Source of the DNA: Archangium sp.
Lineage (GTDB): Bacteria; Myxococcota; Myxococcia; Myxococcales; Myxococcaceae
NCBI GenBank assembly: GCA_030695565.1
Contig: JAUYRZ010000125.1
Span: 36,941 to 100,940 of the forward strand
DNA length: 64,000 bases
Direction: 5' to 3'
In this document: positions 1 through 7,806 of the stretch, one piece after another
How positions within the stretch are numbered: position 1 is the stretch's first letter
How the letters are laid out: each line of letters opens with the position of its first letter
Program-made: the position numbers and the translations under genes
Notes under the pieces: model-generated
What the model saw: the letters and a program-made list of their open reading frames with translations, nothing else
Databases searched by the model: none
Told to the model about the DNA's origin: nothing

Positions 1-199
1 TGACCGCGGGGCCTTTCCCGTGCCAGTCGCGCGGCGAGCTGGAGAGTGGAAACCGGAAGTCGCGCACTTCGATGGAGGTCATGACCGGAACTTGCACCCG
101 ATGGAGGAAGAGAAGCTGTACCCGCTGCTGTGCTGGGGTGCCACGGTGTTGTTAATCCGGGCCAGCCGCAAGTGCGCGACGCGGTGGTAAGTCGGGTGG

Positions 200-1192
200 G
201 TGAGTCGAACCGCAGGTCTGCCCAGCTCCTACCTCGTGCATCTGGTGGAGCTCACCCGGCGCTTCGGTGTCGAAGATGACGAGCTGCTGGGCCCGCTCGA
301 GCTCGAGCTGGAGGACCTCGCCGAGAGCTCCGGCCGCCTCGACGTCTCTCAGGTGATCGACCTCATCGAACGCGCGCGCACGCTCACCGGTGAGCCGGGC
401 CTGGGCATCTACCTCGGCCTCGCCATGCGCGCGTCGTGGCATGGGTACCTGGGCTTCGCGGTGCTCACGGCCAAAGACGTCGGCGACGCGCTCAAGCTGG
501 GGGAGCGGTTCATCTCCACCCGCACCACCGCGCTCGCCTTCAGGTTAACGGTGGAGGACGGCAAGGCGTCGTTCTGGCTGGAGGAGCGCGCGGACTTCGG
601 GCCTGCACGCGATGCGCTGGTGCTGGCGCTGTTGATCGGGCTCTCCACCATCGGGCAAGCGTTGTCGGGGCGGGAACTCGAGGGGCGCATCGAGGTGGCG
701 TTGCCGCGGCCTCCGTGGCTCGAGCGGTTCGCCGACAATGCGCGGTTGGATCGCGTGGCGTTCGACAAGCCCGCGCACCGCATCGTGTTCGACGCGCGGT
801 TGCTCACCACGCCGTTTCAGTTGGCCGACGCGGGGGCGCGTGAGCTGGCCGCGGCGCAATGTGAGAAGGAGCTCGCTGCCCTCGGGTTCGCGGGGCGCTT
901 GTCGGCGCGCGTGCGGGAGCTGGTGCTCAGTGGGGCCGCGGTGGTCGATGTGGAAGGTGTGGCGAAGGTGTTGTCGATGAGCTCGCGCACGCTCAAGCGC
1001 CGGCTGGCGGGGGAGGGCACGAGCTATTCGGAGCTGCTCGAGGCCGAGCGGAGGTCGCGCGCGGAGCACCTGCTCGCGCACACGATGATGTCGGTGAAGG
1101 AGATTTCCGCCGCGCTCGGCTACGCGGACACCGCGGCGTTCTCGCATGCGTTCCAGCGGTGGACCGGTAAGTCGCCCAGTGACGTGCGCTAA
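200..1192 (+). CDS. AraC-family transcriptional regulator
   Basis: This 330-residue protein has the two-part layout of AraC regulators that carry an N-terminal arabinose-binding-like effector domain (roughly residues 20-200) and a C-terminal double helix-turn-helix (roughly 235-330). The second helix-turn-helix shows the family signature around VKEISAALGY followed by AFSHAFQRWTGKSPSDVR at the very C terminus. It probably acts as a ligand-responsive activator or repressor in the cytoplasm. The start is a GTG; no strong ribosome-binding site is seen, so the first residues are uncertain. It runs toward a response regulator on the other strand, separated by a short GC-rich inverted repeat, so it is probably monocistronic. 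The ligand and target genes cannot be read from the sequence. Confidence 0.85.
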   Translation: MSRTAGLPSSYLVHLVELTRRFGVEDDELLGPLELELEDLAESSGRLDVSQVIDLIERARTLTGEPGLGIYLGLAMRASWHGYLGFAVLTAKDVGDALKLGERFISTRTTALAFRLTVEDGKASFWLEERADFGPARDALVLALLIGLSTIGQALSGRELEGRIEVALPRPPWLERFADNARLDRVAFDKPAHRIVFDARLLTTPFQLADAGARELAAAQCEKELAALGFAGRLSARVRELVLSGAAVVDVEGVAKVLSMSSRTLKRRLAGEGTSYSELLEAERRSRAEHLLAHTMMSVKEISAALGYADTAAFSHAFQRWTGKSPSDVR

Positions 1193-1197
1193 AGTGT

Positions 1198-1233
1198 CTC
1201 CCTCTCCCTTCGGGAGAGAGTCGGGGTGAGGGG
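1198..1233. repeat. Short GC-rich inverted repeat, copy 1
   Basis: The stem pairs CTCCCTCTCCC with GGGAGAGAG and is followed by TCGGGGTGAGGGG. The same pattern recurs at 5655, 25551, 25611, 35606, 38224, 42612 and 63095. This copy lies between two convergent genes and could act as a two-way terminator. Confidence 0.7.
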
Positions 1234-1242
1234 CAAGCGAGG

Positions 1243-1698
1243 TTACTTTCTGGCCAGCTGCGCCATCACCGACTGAATGTTCGCCTGGGCGAGCGCCAGG
1301 TTGAGCCGCATGAAGTCGATGGGCTTGGTCAGAAAATGATTGGCCCCCACCGTCTTCACCTCTGCCTCCGAGTACCGCGTGACGTACGCGGTCATCACGA
1401 TGATCGGCAGGTGCGGCAACGGTGGCAACGACTGCGCCCACGACGGCAGCGAGCTCTTCGGCGTCATGCCGCGAATCACCTTCACCAACGCCAGCCCATC
1501 CATCTGGCTGCCTTGCAGCTCGATGTCCATCAGCACCGCGAACAACTCCGTGCCTTTTGTGCTGAGCACCTCACAGGCCTGGCGATCGCTCGTCGCGCTG
1601 ATCAACTCGTAGCGCGCCTGCAATCGCAGCTGCGCGAGCTTGAACGTGTCCGCGTCATCCTCGACGTACAAGACGATCGGTTTGGCGTTCGGAGTCAC
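1243..1698 (-). CDS. Single-domain response regulator
   Basis: This 151-residue protein is a stand-alone CheY-like receiver domain. It has the acidic pocket in VLYVEDDAD, the probable phosphoacceptor aspartate in LMDIELQG and the conserved lysine in FLTKPIDF. There is an unusual proline/serine-rich insertion of about 15 residues (around PKSSLPSWAQSLPPLPHL) before the fourth beta strand. No output domain is present, so it probably passes a phosphoryl signal to another protein. The GTG start overlaps the stop of the upstream membrane-protein gene as GTGA, which fixes the start and implies translational coupling. A longer in-frame extension exists but would run through that gene. Confidence 0.85.
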   Translation of the reverse strand: MTPNAKPIVLYVEDDADTFKLAQLRLQARYELISATSDRQACEVLSTKGTELFAVLMDIELQGSQMDGLALVKVIRGMTPKSSLPSWAQSLPPLPHLPIIVMTAYVTRYSEAEVKTVGANHFLTKPIDFMRLNLALAQANIQSVMAQLARK

Positions 1699-2783
1699 GG
1701 CGTGTTCACTGTAGCGGCATGGGGTGCACTGCGCACGATGGGGCCCCACCCCAGTCGTGGAGTCAGCCGCGGATCTGCCTTCGTCTTCCAGATGAAACCA
1801 TCGAGCAGATAGTGCGTGGTCTGCGGCAACGAGAGCAGCGGCACCAGCAAGGCCAGCAGCGCCCCTTCCACCTCGAAGCCGCCCGCGCCGAAGAGCATGG
1901 GGTGCTCGTGCCAGACCAGCTTGTCCCAGGCCAGCTCTTCGAAGAACGCGAGCACCCAGAGCAGCAGCAGGAAGCCCGGCCCCCCCGCACGCAGCACCCA
2001 CGACAGCCGACCGTACCCGCCCTCTTCATTGCGGTGCTTCGCGTAGCGATGCAGCAGCACCAGGTACGGCACGCCGTGCAGCGCCACGTTCATCACCGTG
2101 AACGCGAGGTCGCTCTGCGCCCACACGATGCCGCCAAACCAGCTCAGCCAGGTGGCGAAGAGCAGCAACGATTTGCCCAGGTGCAGCCGACGAAAGACCA
2201 GCGCCTGGACGAGCCAGCCGAGCAGCACCACCGCGTGAACGGCCAGCGCTGCCGTGCCCACCCACGCCGGCAGCCCGCCGATGAAGTCGCCTTCGCGAAA
2301 CCACCAGAACGCGCGCGGCAAATGCGCGTGCCACCACACCACCGGGCCCAGCGTGGCCGCGAAGATGGCCGCGCGATCGAAGTTCAGCTCGCGCTCGCCG
2401 CTGCCTGCGCGCCGGCCGTAGAGCACCATCCACCCCACCTGCTGGCGGATGAAGTGCCACGCAGCGACGTAGGCCAGCACGCGCCAGAACAACTCGGGCG
2501 AGAGGGCGTGGGCTGCGACGCCCAGGCCGTACGCGAGCAGGGGCGCGGCGGTGTAGAGCAGCGGGCGGCGGCGCAGCTCTTCGGGGTCGAGATAGACGCG
2601 AAAGAGCGTCGACCAGACGTGGGCCACGTCGATGAACACCACGAAGAGCAAGAAGACCCACGGCGGTGTCTCCGTGCTCACGCCCAGGAAGGGCAGGCTC
2701 AGCGCGAGCGCGAACGAGAGCAACGCGGTGCCCGCGAAGGCCAGGCCATCCACGACTGGGGAAAACAGCCAGCGCTGCGACAC
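1695..2783 (-). CDS. Polytopic membrane protein of unknown function
   Basis: This 362-residue protein has about nine or ten hydrophobic segments. I do not recognise a characterised family. Several histidines sit in or next to membrane segments (DVAHVW, AWHFIRQQ, HGVPYLVLLHRY, TTHYLLDG), a spacing that recalls membrane-bound di-metal enzymes but does not match their standard boxes. The start is GTG. The last codons overlap the start of a single-domain response regulator by four bases, so the two are probably made together. The upstream end is close to a divergent serine protease gene, separated by a short repeat. Confidence 0.75.
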   Translation of the reverse strand: MSQRWLFSPVVDGLAFAGTALLSFALALSLPFLGVSTETPPWVFLLFVVFIDVAHVWSTLFRVYLDPEELRRRPLLYTAAPLLAYGLGVAAHALSPELFWRVLAYVAAWHFIRQQVGWMVLYGRRAGSGERELNFDRAAIFAATLGPVVWWHAHLPRAFWWFREGDFIGGLPAWVGTAALAVHAVVLLGWLVQALVFRRLHLGKSLLLFATWLSWFGGIVWAQSDLAFTVMNVALHGVPYLVLLHRYAKHRNEEGGYGRLSWVLRAGGPGFLLLLWVLAFFEELAWDKLVWHEHPMLFGAGGFEVEGALLALLVPLLSLPQTTHYLLDGFIWKTKADPRLTPRLGWGPIVRSAPHAATVNTP

Positions 2784-2800
2784 GGCGCGTTCCTACACCG

Positions 2801-2830
2801 AACCGGTCCTCCCGAGCGGGGTCGAGGGCG
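2801..2830. repeat. Dispersed intergenic repeat, copy A
   Basis: The core AACCGGTCCTCCCGAG is repeated exactly at 27124 and is followed in both places by a GTCGAGGG-type tail. Here it lies between the divergent membrane-protein and protease genes. Confidence 0.5.
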
Positions 2831-2910
2831 TGGTTCGCCCCGAGCGCGCCTGGACCTCTTCCAGTAGTTTTCCCTCGCCAGCGTGCGGCGGGTACCGGCA
2901 ACATCGGTCG

Positions 2911-3939
2911 ATGCTCAGCCTCGCGCTCTTCGCTCTCGTCAGCTCGGCGGTTCCCCTGGAGGAGCTCTTCGCGAAGGTCGATCCCTCCGTGGTCACCGTG
3001 CGGGTGGGCACCAAGACGCTCACCGAGAACGATCGCGGCGCGGTGATGGTGGTGGCCGTGGTCACCGGCTCGGGCGTGCTGGTGCACGGCGAAGGCTTCG
3101 TGGTCACTGCCGCGCACGTGGTGGAGTCGGCCGAGATGATCGAGGTGCATTGGGCCGATGGTTTCAAGGCCAGCGCGAAGGTGGTCTCGCTCTCGCGCAC
3201 CGAAGACATCGCGTTGCTCAAGGTCGACTCCACGCCGCCCAAAGCGGTGGTGGCCACGCTGGGTGATTCGAACGCGCTCAAGCCCGGCCAGCGGTTGTTC
3301 GCCATCGGTGCGCCTTACGGTCTCGAGCACAGCTTGACCGCCGGCGTGGTGAGCGCGCTGCGCACCAATGATCGACCGGGCCTGATGCCCAAACACCTGG
3401 TGCAGACCGACGTGCCGTTGAACCAGGGGAACTCAGGCGGGCCGCTCTTCAACGAGAAGGGCGAGGTGGTGGGCATCGCCAGCTTCATGCTCTCCCAGAG
3501 CGGCGGGAGCGTGGGGCTCAACTTCGCCGTGCCCAGCGCCACCGTGCGCACGCGGTTGTTCGACGAGGCCCTGCCGTACATCGGCGTCGGCCTCCGGTTC
3601 ATTCCCCGCGACATCGCGGAGCTCTTCAACTGGCCCGTCGAGGCGGGTTTCCTGGTGGAGACCGTTCGGCCCGCCAGCCCCGCTGAAGTGGCCGGCCTGC
3701 GCGCAGGCGCGGTCAGCTCGGAGGTGGGTGGCAACCACGTTCAGCTCGGCGGCGATCTGATCATCTCGGTCAACGGCATCGCGGCCGCCGAGACGGCGAA
3801 GGTGGCCCAGTCACTGCGCGCGCTCAAGCCGGGCGACGTCATCCGCTACGACCTGCTGCGCGGTGGCAAGCCGGGCCACGTCGACGTGCCCATCCCCGCG
3901 GGGCTGAGCGTGCCGTTGCTCGTGAAGCTCAAGAAGTGA
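2911..3939 (+). CDS. HtrA/DegP-like S1C serine protease with PDZ domain
   Basis: This 342-residue protein starts with a short hydrophobic secretion signal (MLSLALFALVSSAVP). A trypsin-like domain follows with all three catalytic residues visible: His in TAAHVVES, Asp in EDIALLKVD and Ser in QGNSGGPLFN. A single PDZ domain covers the last 100 or so residues (GFLVETVRPASPAEVAGLRAG). It probably acts in the periplasm on misfolded or signal-bearing proteins. The ATG is chosen because the signal peptide begins there; upstream in-frame codons run back into the divergent gene. The stop overlaps the start of the next gene as GTGA, so the protease and the GT-C protein form a two-gene operon. Confidence 0.9.
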   Translation: MLSLALFALVSSAVPLEELFAKVDPSVVTVRVGTKTLTENDRGAVMVVAVVTGSGVLVHGEGFVVTAAHVVESAEMIEVHWADGFKASAKVVSLSRTEDIALLKVDSTPPKAVVATLGDSNALKPGQRLFAIGAPYGLEHSLTAGVVSALRTNDRPGLMPKHLVQTDVPLNQGNSGGPLFNEKGEVVGIASFMLSQSGGSVGLNFAVPSATVRTRLFDEALPYIGVGLRFIPRDIAELFNWPVEAGFLVETVRPASPAEVAGLRAGAVSSEVGGNHVQLGGDLIISVNGIAAAETAKVAQSLRALKPGDVIRYDLLRGGKPGHVDVPIPAGLSVPLLVKLKK

Positions 3940-5642
3940 AGTCGCCGGCTGCTCCGCGTCAGTGGTGGTTCGACGCGCTCCTCGTGTTGGCGTGCGTGGT
4001 GGCGTTCGGCCCGGGCATGCCGGGTGGCCTCATCCGCTACGACGACTCGCTCTACATCTTCCGCAACACCGAGCTGCTGGGGCGGCCGGGCTGGGCCGGG
4101 CTCGCCGCCGTGTGGGACAGCAGCCGCGCCTGGAACGGCCAGTTCGTCGAGTTCTTCCCGCTGCGCGACACGGTGTACTGGCTCGTCTTTCAGCGCTGGG
4201 AGACGTGGGGCCTGCCCTATCACCTCGCGTCGTTGGCCTTTCACGTTGTGGCCAGCGTTCTGGCCTTGCGGCTCGCGTCGGCGTTGGGGCTCTCGCGCTT
4301 CGCCGCGCTGGTGGCCGCGCTGCTCTTCGCGGCCCACCCGATCCACGTCGAGTCGGTCGTGTGGGCGTCGGGCCTGAAGGACCCGATGTACACGGCGTTT
4401 CTCTTCGGCAGTCTGCTGGTGTTCGCCCGGCTCCGTGAACACCCGAGGCCGTGGTTGCTGCCGCTCTCGATGCTCTTGTTCATCGGGGCGCTGTTGGTGA
4501 AGTCGATGGCGTTGAGCTTGCCGCTGCTGCTCCTGGCGATGGAGCGGTGGGTCGGCCCGCCCACGCCCTGGCGGCTCATCGCGCAGCGGCTCAGTGGGTT
4601 CGTGGTGGTGAGTGGTCTGTTCCTCGTGCAGTTCGTGTTGATCGGAAAAGCGAACGCCGCGGTGGTGGAGCCCCACGGTGGCAGCTGGAGCGCTCACCTG
4701 GTGCTCGCCGCGTGGGCGCAGGTCAAATACCTGAAGCAGGCGCTGGTGCCGTCGACGTTCAGGTTGATCTACTGCTTCGAGCCGCCCACGGGCCTGACCG
4801 ATGCGCGGCTGTGGCTGGCGGTGCTGGTGCTGTCGGGGGTGGGCGGTCTGCTCTGGTGGTGGCGAAAGCAGCCGCTGCTCAAGTTCGGAGTCGCCTGGTA
4901 CTTCGCCTGCCTGCTGCCCGCCTCGAACCTGGTGCCTTTCCCGGCGGTGATGGCGGATCGCTACCTCTACGCGGCGGTGTTCGGCGTGTGCGTGGTGCTC
5001 GCGCTGTTGGTGGATCGCATGTCCGAACGCCCGCGGATGATCATCGTGGTGGGGTCCGTGCTCGGCTTGACCCTGACCAGCGCCGCGCGCAGTGCGCTGT
5101 GGCTCGACGAAGAGAACCTGTGGGCGGAGACCGATGAAGATCCGGCGTGCCTGGTCGATCGCAGCCGCCCCGCTGTCGACGCGCACCTGCTCCGTTTTCG
5201 GGCGGCGACGGATCGCCGGGTGGCGCTGCAGGCCCTCGAGCGGGCGCTCATCACGCCGGGGCTGGCGCAGAGTTCTCACCTCTGTGAGGCGCTGCAGAAT
5301 GGAGCGCTGCTCACCGTCGAGCTGGGCGAACCGGAGCGGGGTGAGGCGTGGGCCCGGTCGGCGAGCGAACGGTGTCCGTCAGAGGCGATGAGCTGGTCTG
5401 CGTTGGCTCAGACGACGCTGCGCCGCAACCCGCCGCTCGCGCTCGACGCGGCCCAACGGGCGTGGAGACTGGAGCCCAGCGTCGCTGCGCAGACCCTGGT
5501 GGGGGTGTTGCAACTCGAGGCAGGGGCGGAGGATGGAGAGCGTTTGTTGCTCGATGCGGTGCGGCAACAAGGGGACGAAGCGTGTCCGGTTTTGAGGCGG
5601 GTTGCTTCGCCGCAGGTCGTCGCTCGCTTCTGCCCGGGGTGA
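3936..5642 (+). CDS. TMTC-like GT-C membrane glycosyltransferase with C-terminal repeats
   Basis: This 568-residue protein has about ten membrane segments followed by a soluble helical tail that resembles TPR repeats. The N-terminal loop holds the acidic pair in RYDDSLYIF, a feature of GT-C enzymes that use polyprenyl-phosphate sugars, and the region around FEPPTGLTDARLWLA is almost the same in a second protein encoded at 13998-15770. The two proteins also share blocks such as EFFPLRD and SNLVPFPA, so they are paralogues. It probably transfers a sugar on the periplasmic face. The GTG start overlaps the protease stop. The donor and acceptor are unknown. Family assignment is from motif recognition only. 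Confidence 0.75.
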   Translation: MKSPAAPRQWWFDALLVLACVVAFGPGMPGGLIRYDDSLYIFRNTELLGRPGWAGLAAVWDSSRAWNGQFVEFFPLRDTVYWLVFQRWETWGLPYHLASLAFHVVASVLALRLASALGLSRFAALVAALLFAAHPIHVESVVWASGLKDPMYTAFLFGSLLVFARLREHPRPWLLPLSMLLFIGALLVKSMALSLPLLLLAMERWVGPPTPWRLIAQRLSGFVVVSGLFLVQFVLIGKANAAVVEPHGGSWSAHLVLAAWAQVKYLKQALVPSTFRLIYCFEPPTGLTDARLWLAVLVLSGVGGLLWWWRKQPLLKFGVAWYFACLLPASNLVPFPAVMADRYLYAAVFGVCVVLALLVDRMSERPRMIIVVGSVLGLTLTSAARSALWLDEENLWAETDEDPACLVDRSRPAVDAHLLRFRAATDRRVALQALERALITPGLAQSSHLCEALQNGALLTVELGEPERGEAWARSASERCPSEAMSWSALAQTTLRRNPPLALDAAQRAWRLEPSVAAQTLVGVLQLEAGAEDGERLLLDAVRQQGDEACPVLRRVASPQVVARFCPG

Positions 5643-5654
5643 AGAGCTGCTCGG

Positions 5655-5707
5655 CCCCTCACACCAACCCTCTCCCCGCTTCGCAGGGCGAGGGAGCTCA
5701 GGGGTGG
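5655..5707. repeat. Short GC-rich inverted repeat, copy 2
   Basis: This is a degenerate, reverse-oriented copy (CCCCTCACACCAACCCTCTCCCC then AGGGCGAGGGAGCTCAGGGG split by a short loop). It sits where two convergent genes end and its distal part covers the final codons of the STT3-like gene. Confidence 0.55.
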
Positions 5708-7806
5708 AGGTGAGTGCCAGCTCGCACCTCCACTTCACTCACCGCCAGCGAAGAGGCCACGCCGTCGGCGGTGAGCGTCCAGTGCGCGCTCGTGCTGAGC
5801 CCGGGGCCGGTGACGCCGGAAGGAATCGGCAGACGCAGCTCGTAGTGACCCTGCGCGTCGGCCTGAGTCCACGCGGTGTAGGGGAGCCGTTCTCCCAGCA
5901 TGAGCGCCGCGCTCACCACGCTCTGCGGCGCGGCGGTGCCTTCCACCACCGCCCCTTCCACGCGCTCGAACAACCAGAGGTCGGGCAGCTTGATGCCGAT
6001 GTCCACGGTCGCGCTCGTGCTCGCGGCCCGGGGCCAGAAGTGCGCCAGGTGCGGCACGCGCCGGCGTGAATCTCCCGAGCCCCCGAACAGGCTCGCGGCC
6101 AACGGCCACTCGCGCACGGTCTTGCCCTCGAGCACCGGCTTGCCCTCGCGTTCGACGAAGAGCGCCCGCTCACCGAGCTTTCGCCCGAGGAAGTTCTGCG
6201 CGCCGTCGATCCACCAGCCGAGCTGACGGGTGGTGAAGAGCGCGTCCATCGCATTCACGCTGCCGCTCCAATAGGTGCGGCTCAGCTCGTAGCCCTCCGC
6301 CGAAGAGTACGAGCCGAAGCCATTGACCAGCACCGGGTGGTGACCCAGCGCCTCGATGAAGTGGCCGTGTTCCCAGTTCGCCAACACGCCTTTGCCCGCG
6401 TGCACCGGCTCCAACCGGCGCAGCGCCAGGGACAGCTCGACGATGGGGTTCGAGCCTTCGGGCTCACGCGGCACCAGGAACGCGCGCGCGCGCACATCGA
6501 ACACCACCGCCGCCAGGCAGAGCACGGGCACCAGCAGGCCCGCCCGGGGCGACTTCCACGAGCGGGTCGTTTCCACGAGCGCGGCGACGCAGGTCAACGC
6601 CACGAACGGAATCGCCACGCGCCCGAAGCGCATCTGCAGCAGGGTCAACGCGGCGGTGCCGAAGGCGAGCACGGCCCACTGCAACCCCTTCGCACCCCGC
6701 GCGCGCACCAGCAGCACGAGCCCGAGCGGAAACAGCACCGGCGCTGCCCAGACCCACAGCCCGAAGGACTGGTGCAGCCGGGAGAACCCGTGCGGGGCCG
6801 CGAGCATGGGCTCGAACTCCGCGACGGAGGCGAGCCACGGATCGCTCTTCGCGAGCCACTCTTCGAGGCCCGCGAGCACCTGGTGTCGCAGCGGGGGCAA
6901 CGCGGCGATCACCAGCACGAGCGTCGCGCCGACCGCGAGGAGCGCGAGCACCCGCCGCCGAAGTTCAGCGCCGACGCGTTGGCAGGCCAGCACCACCAAT
7001 ACGAGGCCCAGCGCCGCGAACGCCACCAGCGCGGGCTGGAGCAACGAGGGCCGCTTGAAGGTCCACCACGCGTGGTGCTGCAGCAGCGTCGGCAGGTACG
7101 AGAGCGCGCTCAGCACGCTGCCCAACGCGAGCGCGAGCGCCCCTGAGCCCCGCAGCCGCGGTGCAGGGTTCACCAGCGCGCCGATGGCCAGCGCCACGGT
7201 GATCAACGCCACGTAGATCGGCGCTCCGTCAAAACCCCACATCGCCAGGAACACGAGCGCCGCGCCCGCGAGCTCGGAGCGTTGGGGCGAGAGCATCCAC
7301 ACCGTCAGGCCCAGCAGCGTGCAGGCCTCCCACACGTGATGATCCGTGCGGCCGAAGAACGAAGAGACCACCAGCTGCGGCGCGAGGGCCACCACCAGCG
7401 CCGCGCTCCATGCGGGCACCGGCCCGAGCTCGAGGCGTTGAGCCGCCTTCGCGGTGAGCGCCACCACGCCCAGACCCAGCATCACCGGGAGCAGACAGGC
7501 CGCCAGCTTGCCCGCGGTGCTGTCGGCGCCGAACGGCACCATCAGCAGCGCCCCCACCACGTCGAAGCCCGGCGCCCACGGCTCGAAAGCGCCGTACGGC
7601 CAGTTCACCCAGGGATCGAACGACGGCACCGACAGCCCGTCACGTGCCGCGGCCTGCATGCGGAAGAGGTGGCGCACCGAGTCGCCGTCGAGCGGGACGA
7701 TCTCGTCCTCTTGAAAGACGGCGAACGCGCGTGAGACCCGCGCCGCCAGCGCGAGCAGCATCACCACCACGGCGGTGAGCCCGATGGTTCGTCTCGAGGG
7801 CGTCAT
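5698..7806 (-). CDS. STT3/PglB-like oligosaccharyltransferase
   Basis: This 702-residue protein has about twelve membrane segments and a C-terminal soluble domain. Three features match the STT3/PglB/AglB family. The first luminal loop has an acidic DGD motif (D40, D42) next to RHLFRM. A second loop has GRTDHH (D155, H157), as in the STT3 DHH/DxD motif. A later block, NWEHGHFIEALGHHPVLVNG, lines up with the WWDYG region of PglB. The family transfers a lipid-linked glycan to asparagine in exported proteins. It is the last gene of the pilG-led operon; its ATG overlaps the stop of the preceding GT-C gene as ATGA. The WWDYG tryptophan pair and aspartate are changed to WEHG, so acceptor specificity may differ from classical enzymes. 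Confidence 0.7.
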   Translation of the reverse strand: MTPSRRTIGLTAVVVMLLALAARVSRAFAVFQEDEIVPLDGDSVRHLFRMQAAARDGLSVPSFDPWVNWPYGAFEPWAPGFDVVGALLMVPFGADSTAGKLAACLLPVMLGLGVVALTAKAAQRLELGPVPAWSAALVVALAPQLVVSSFFGRTDHHVWEACTLLGLTVWMLSPQRSELAGAALVFLAMWGFDGAPIYVALITVALAIGALVNPAPRLRGSGALALALGSVLSALSYLPTLLQHHAWWTFKRPSLLQPALVAFAALGLVLVVLACQRVGAELRRRVLALLAVGATLVLVIAALPPLRHQVLAGLEEWLAKSDPWLASVAEFEPMLAAPHGFSRLHQSFGLWVWAAPVLFPLGLVLLVRARGAKGLQWAVLAFGTAALTLLQMRFGRVAIPFVALTCVAALVETTRSWKSPRAGLLVPVLCLAAVVFDVRARAFLVPREPEGSNPIVELSLALRRLEPVHAGKGVLANWEHGHFIEALGHHPVLVNGFGSYSSAEGYELSRTYWSGSVNAMDALFTTRQLGWWIDGAQNFLGRKLGERALFVEREGKPVLEGKTVREWPLAASLFGGSGDSRRRVPHLAHFWPRAASTSATVDIGIKLPDLWLFERVEGAVVEGTAAPQSVVSAALMLGERLPYTAWTQADAQGHYELRLPIPSGVTGPGLSTSAHWTLTADGVASSLAVSEVEVRAGTHLHP

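Noticed and set aside
2..190. Open frame at the left edge, possibly the end of an upstream gene
   Set aside because: The 62 codons show no recognisable domain, and an open frame of this length is common at this base composition. It cannot be told from chance without the upstream sequence.
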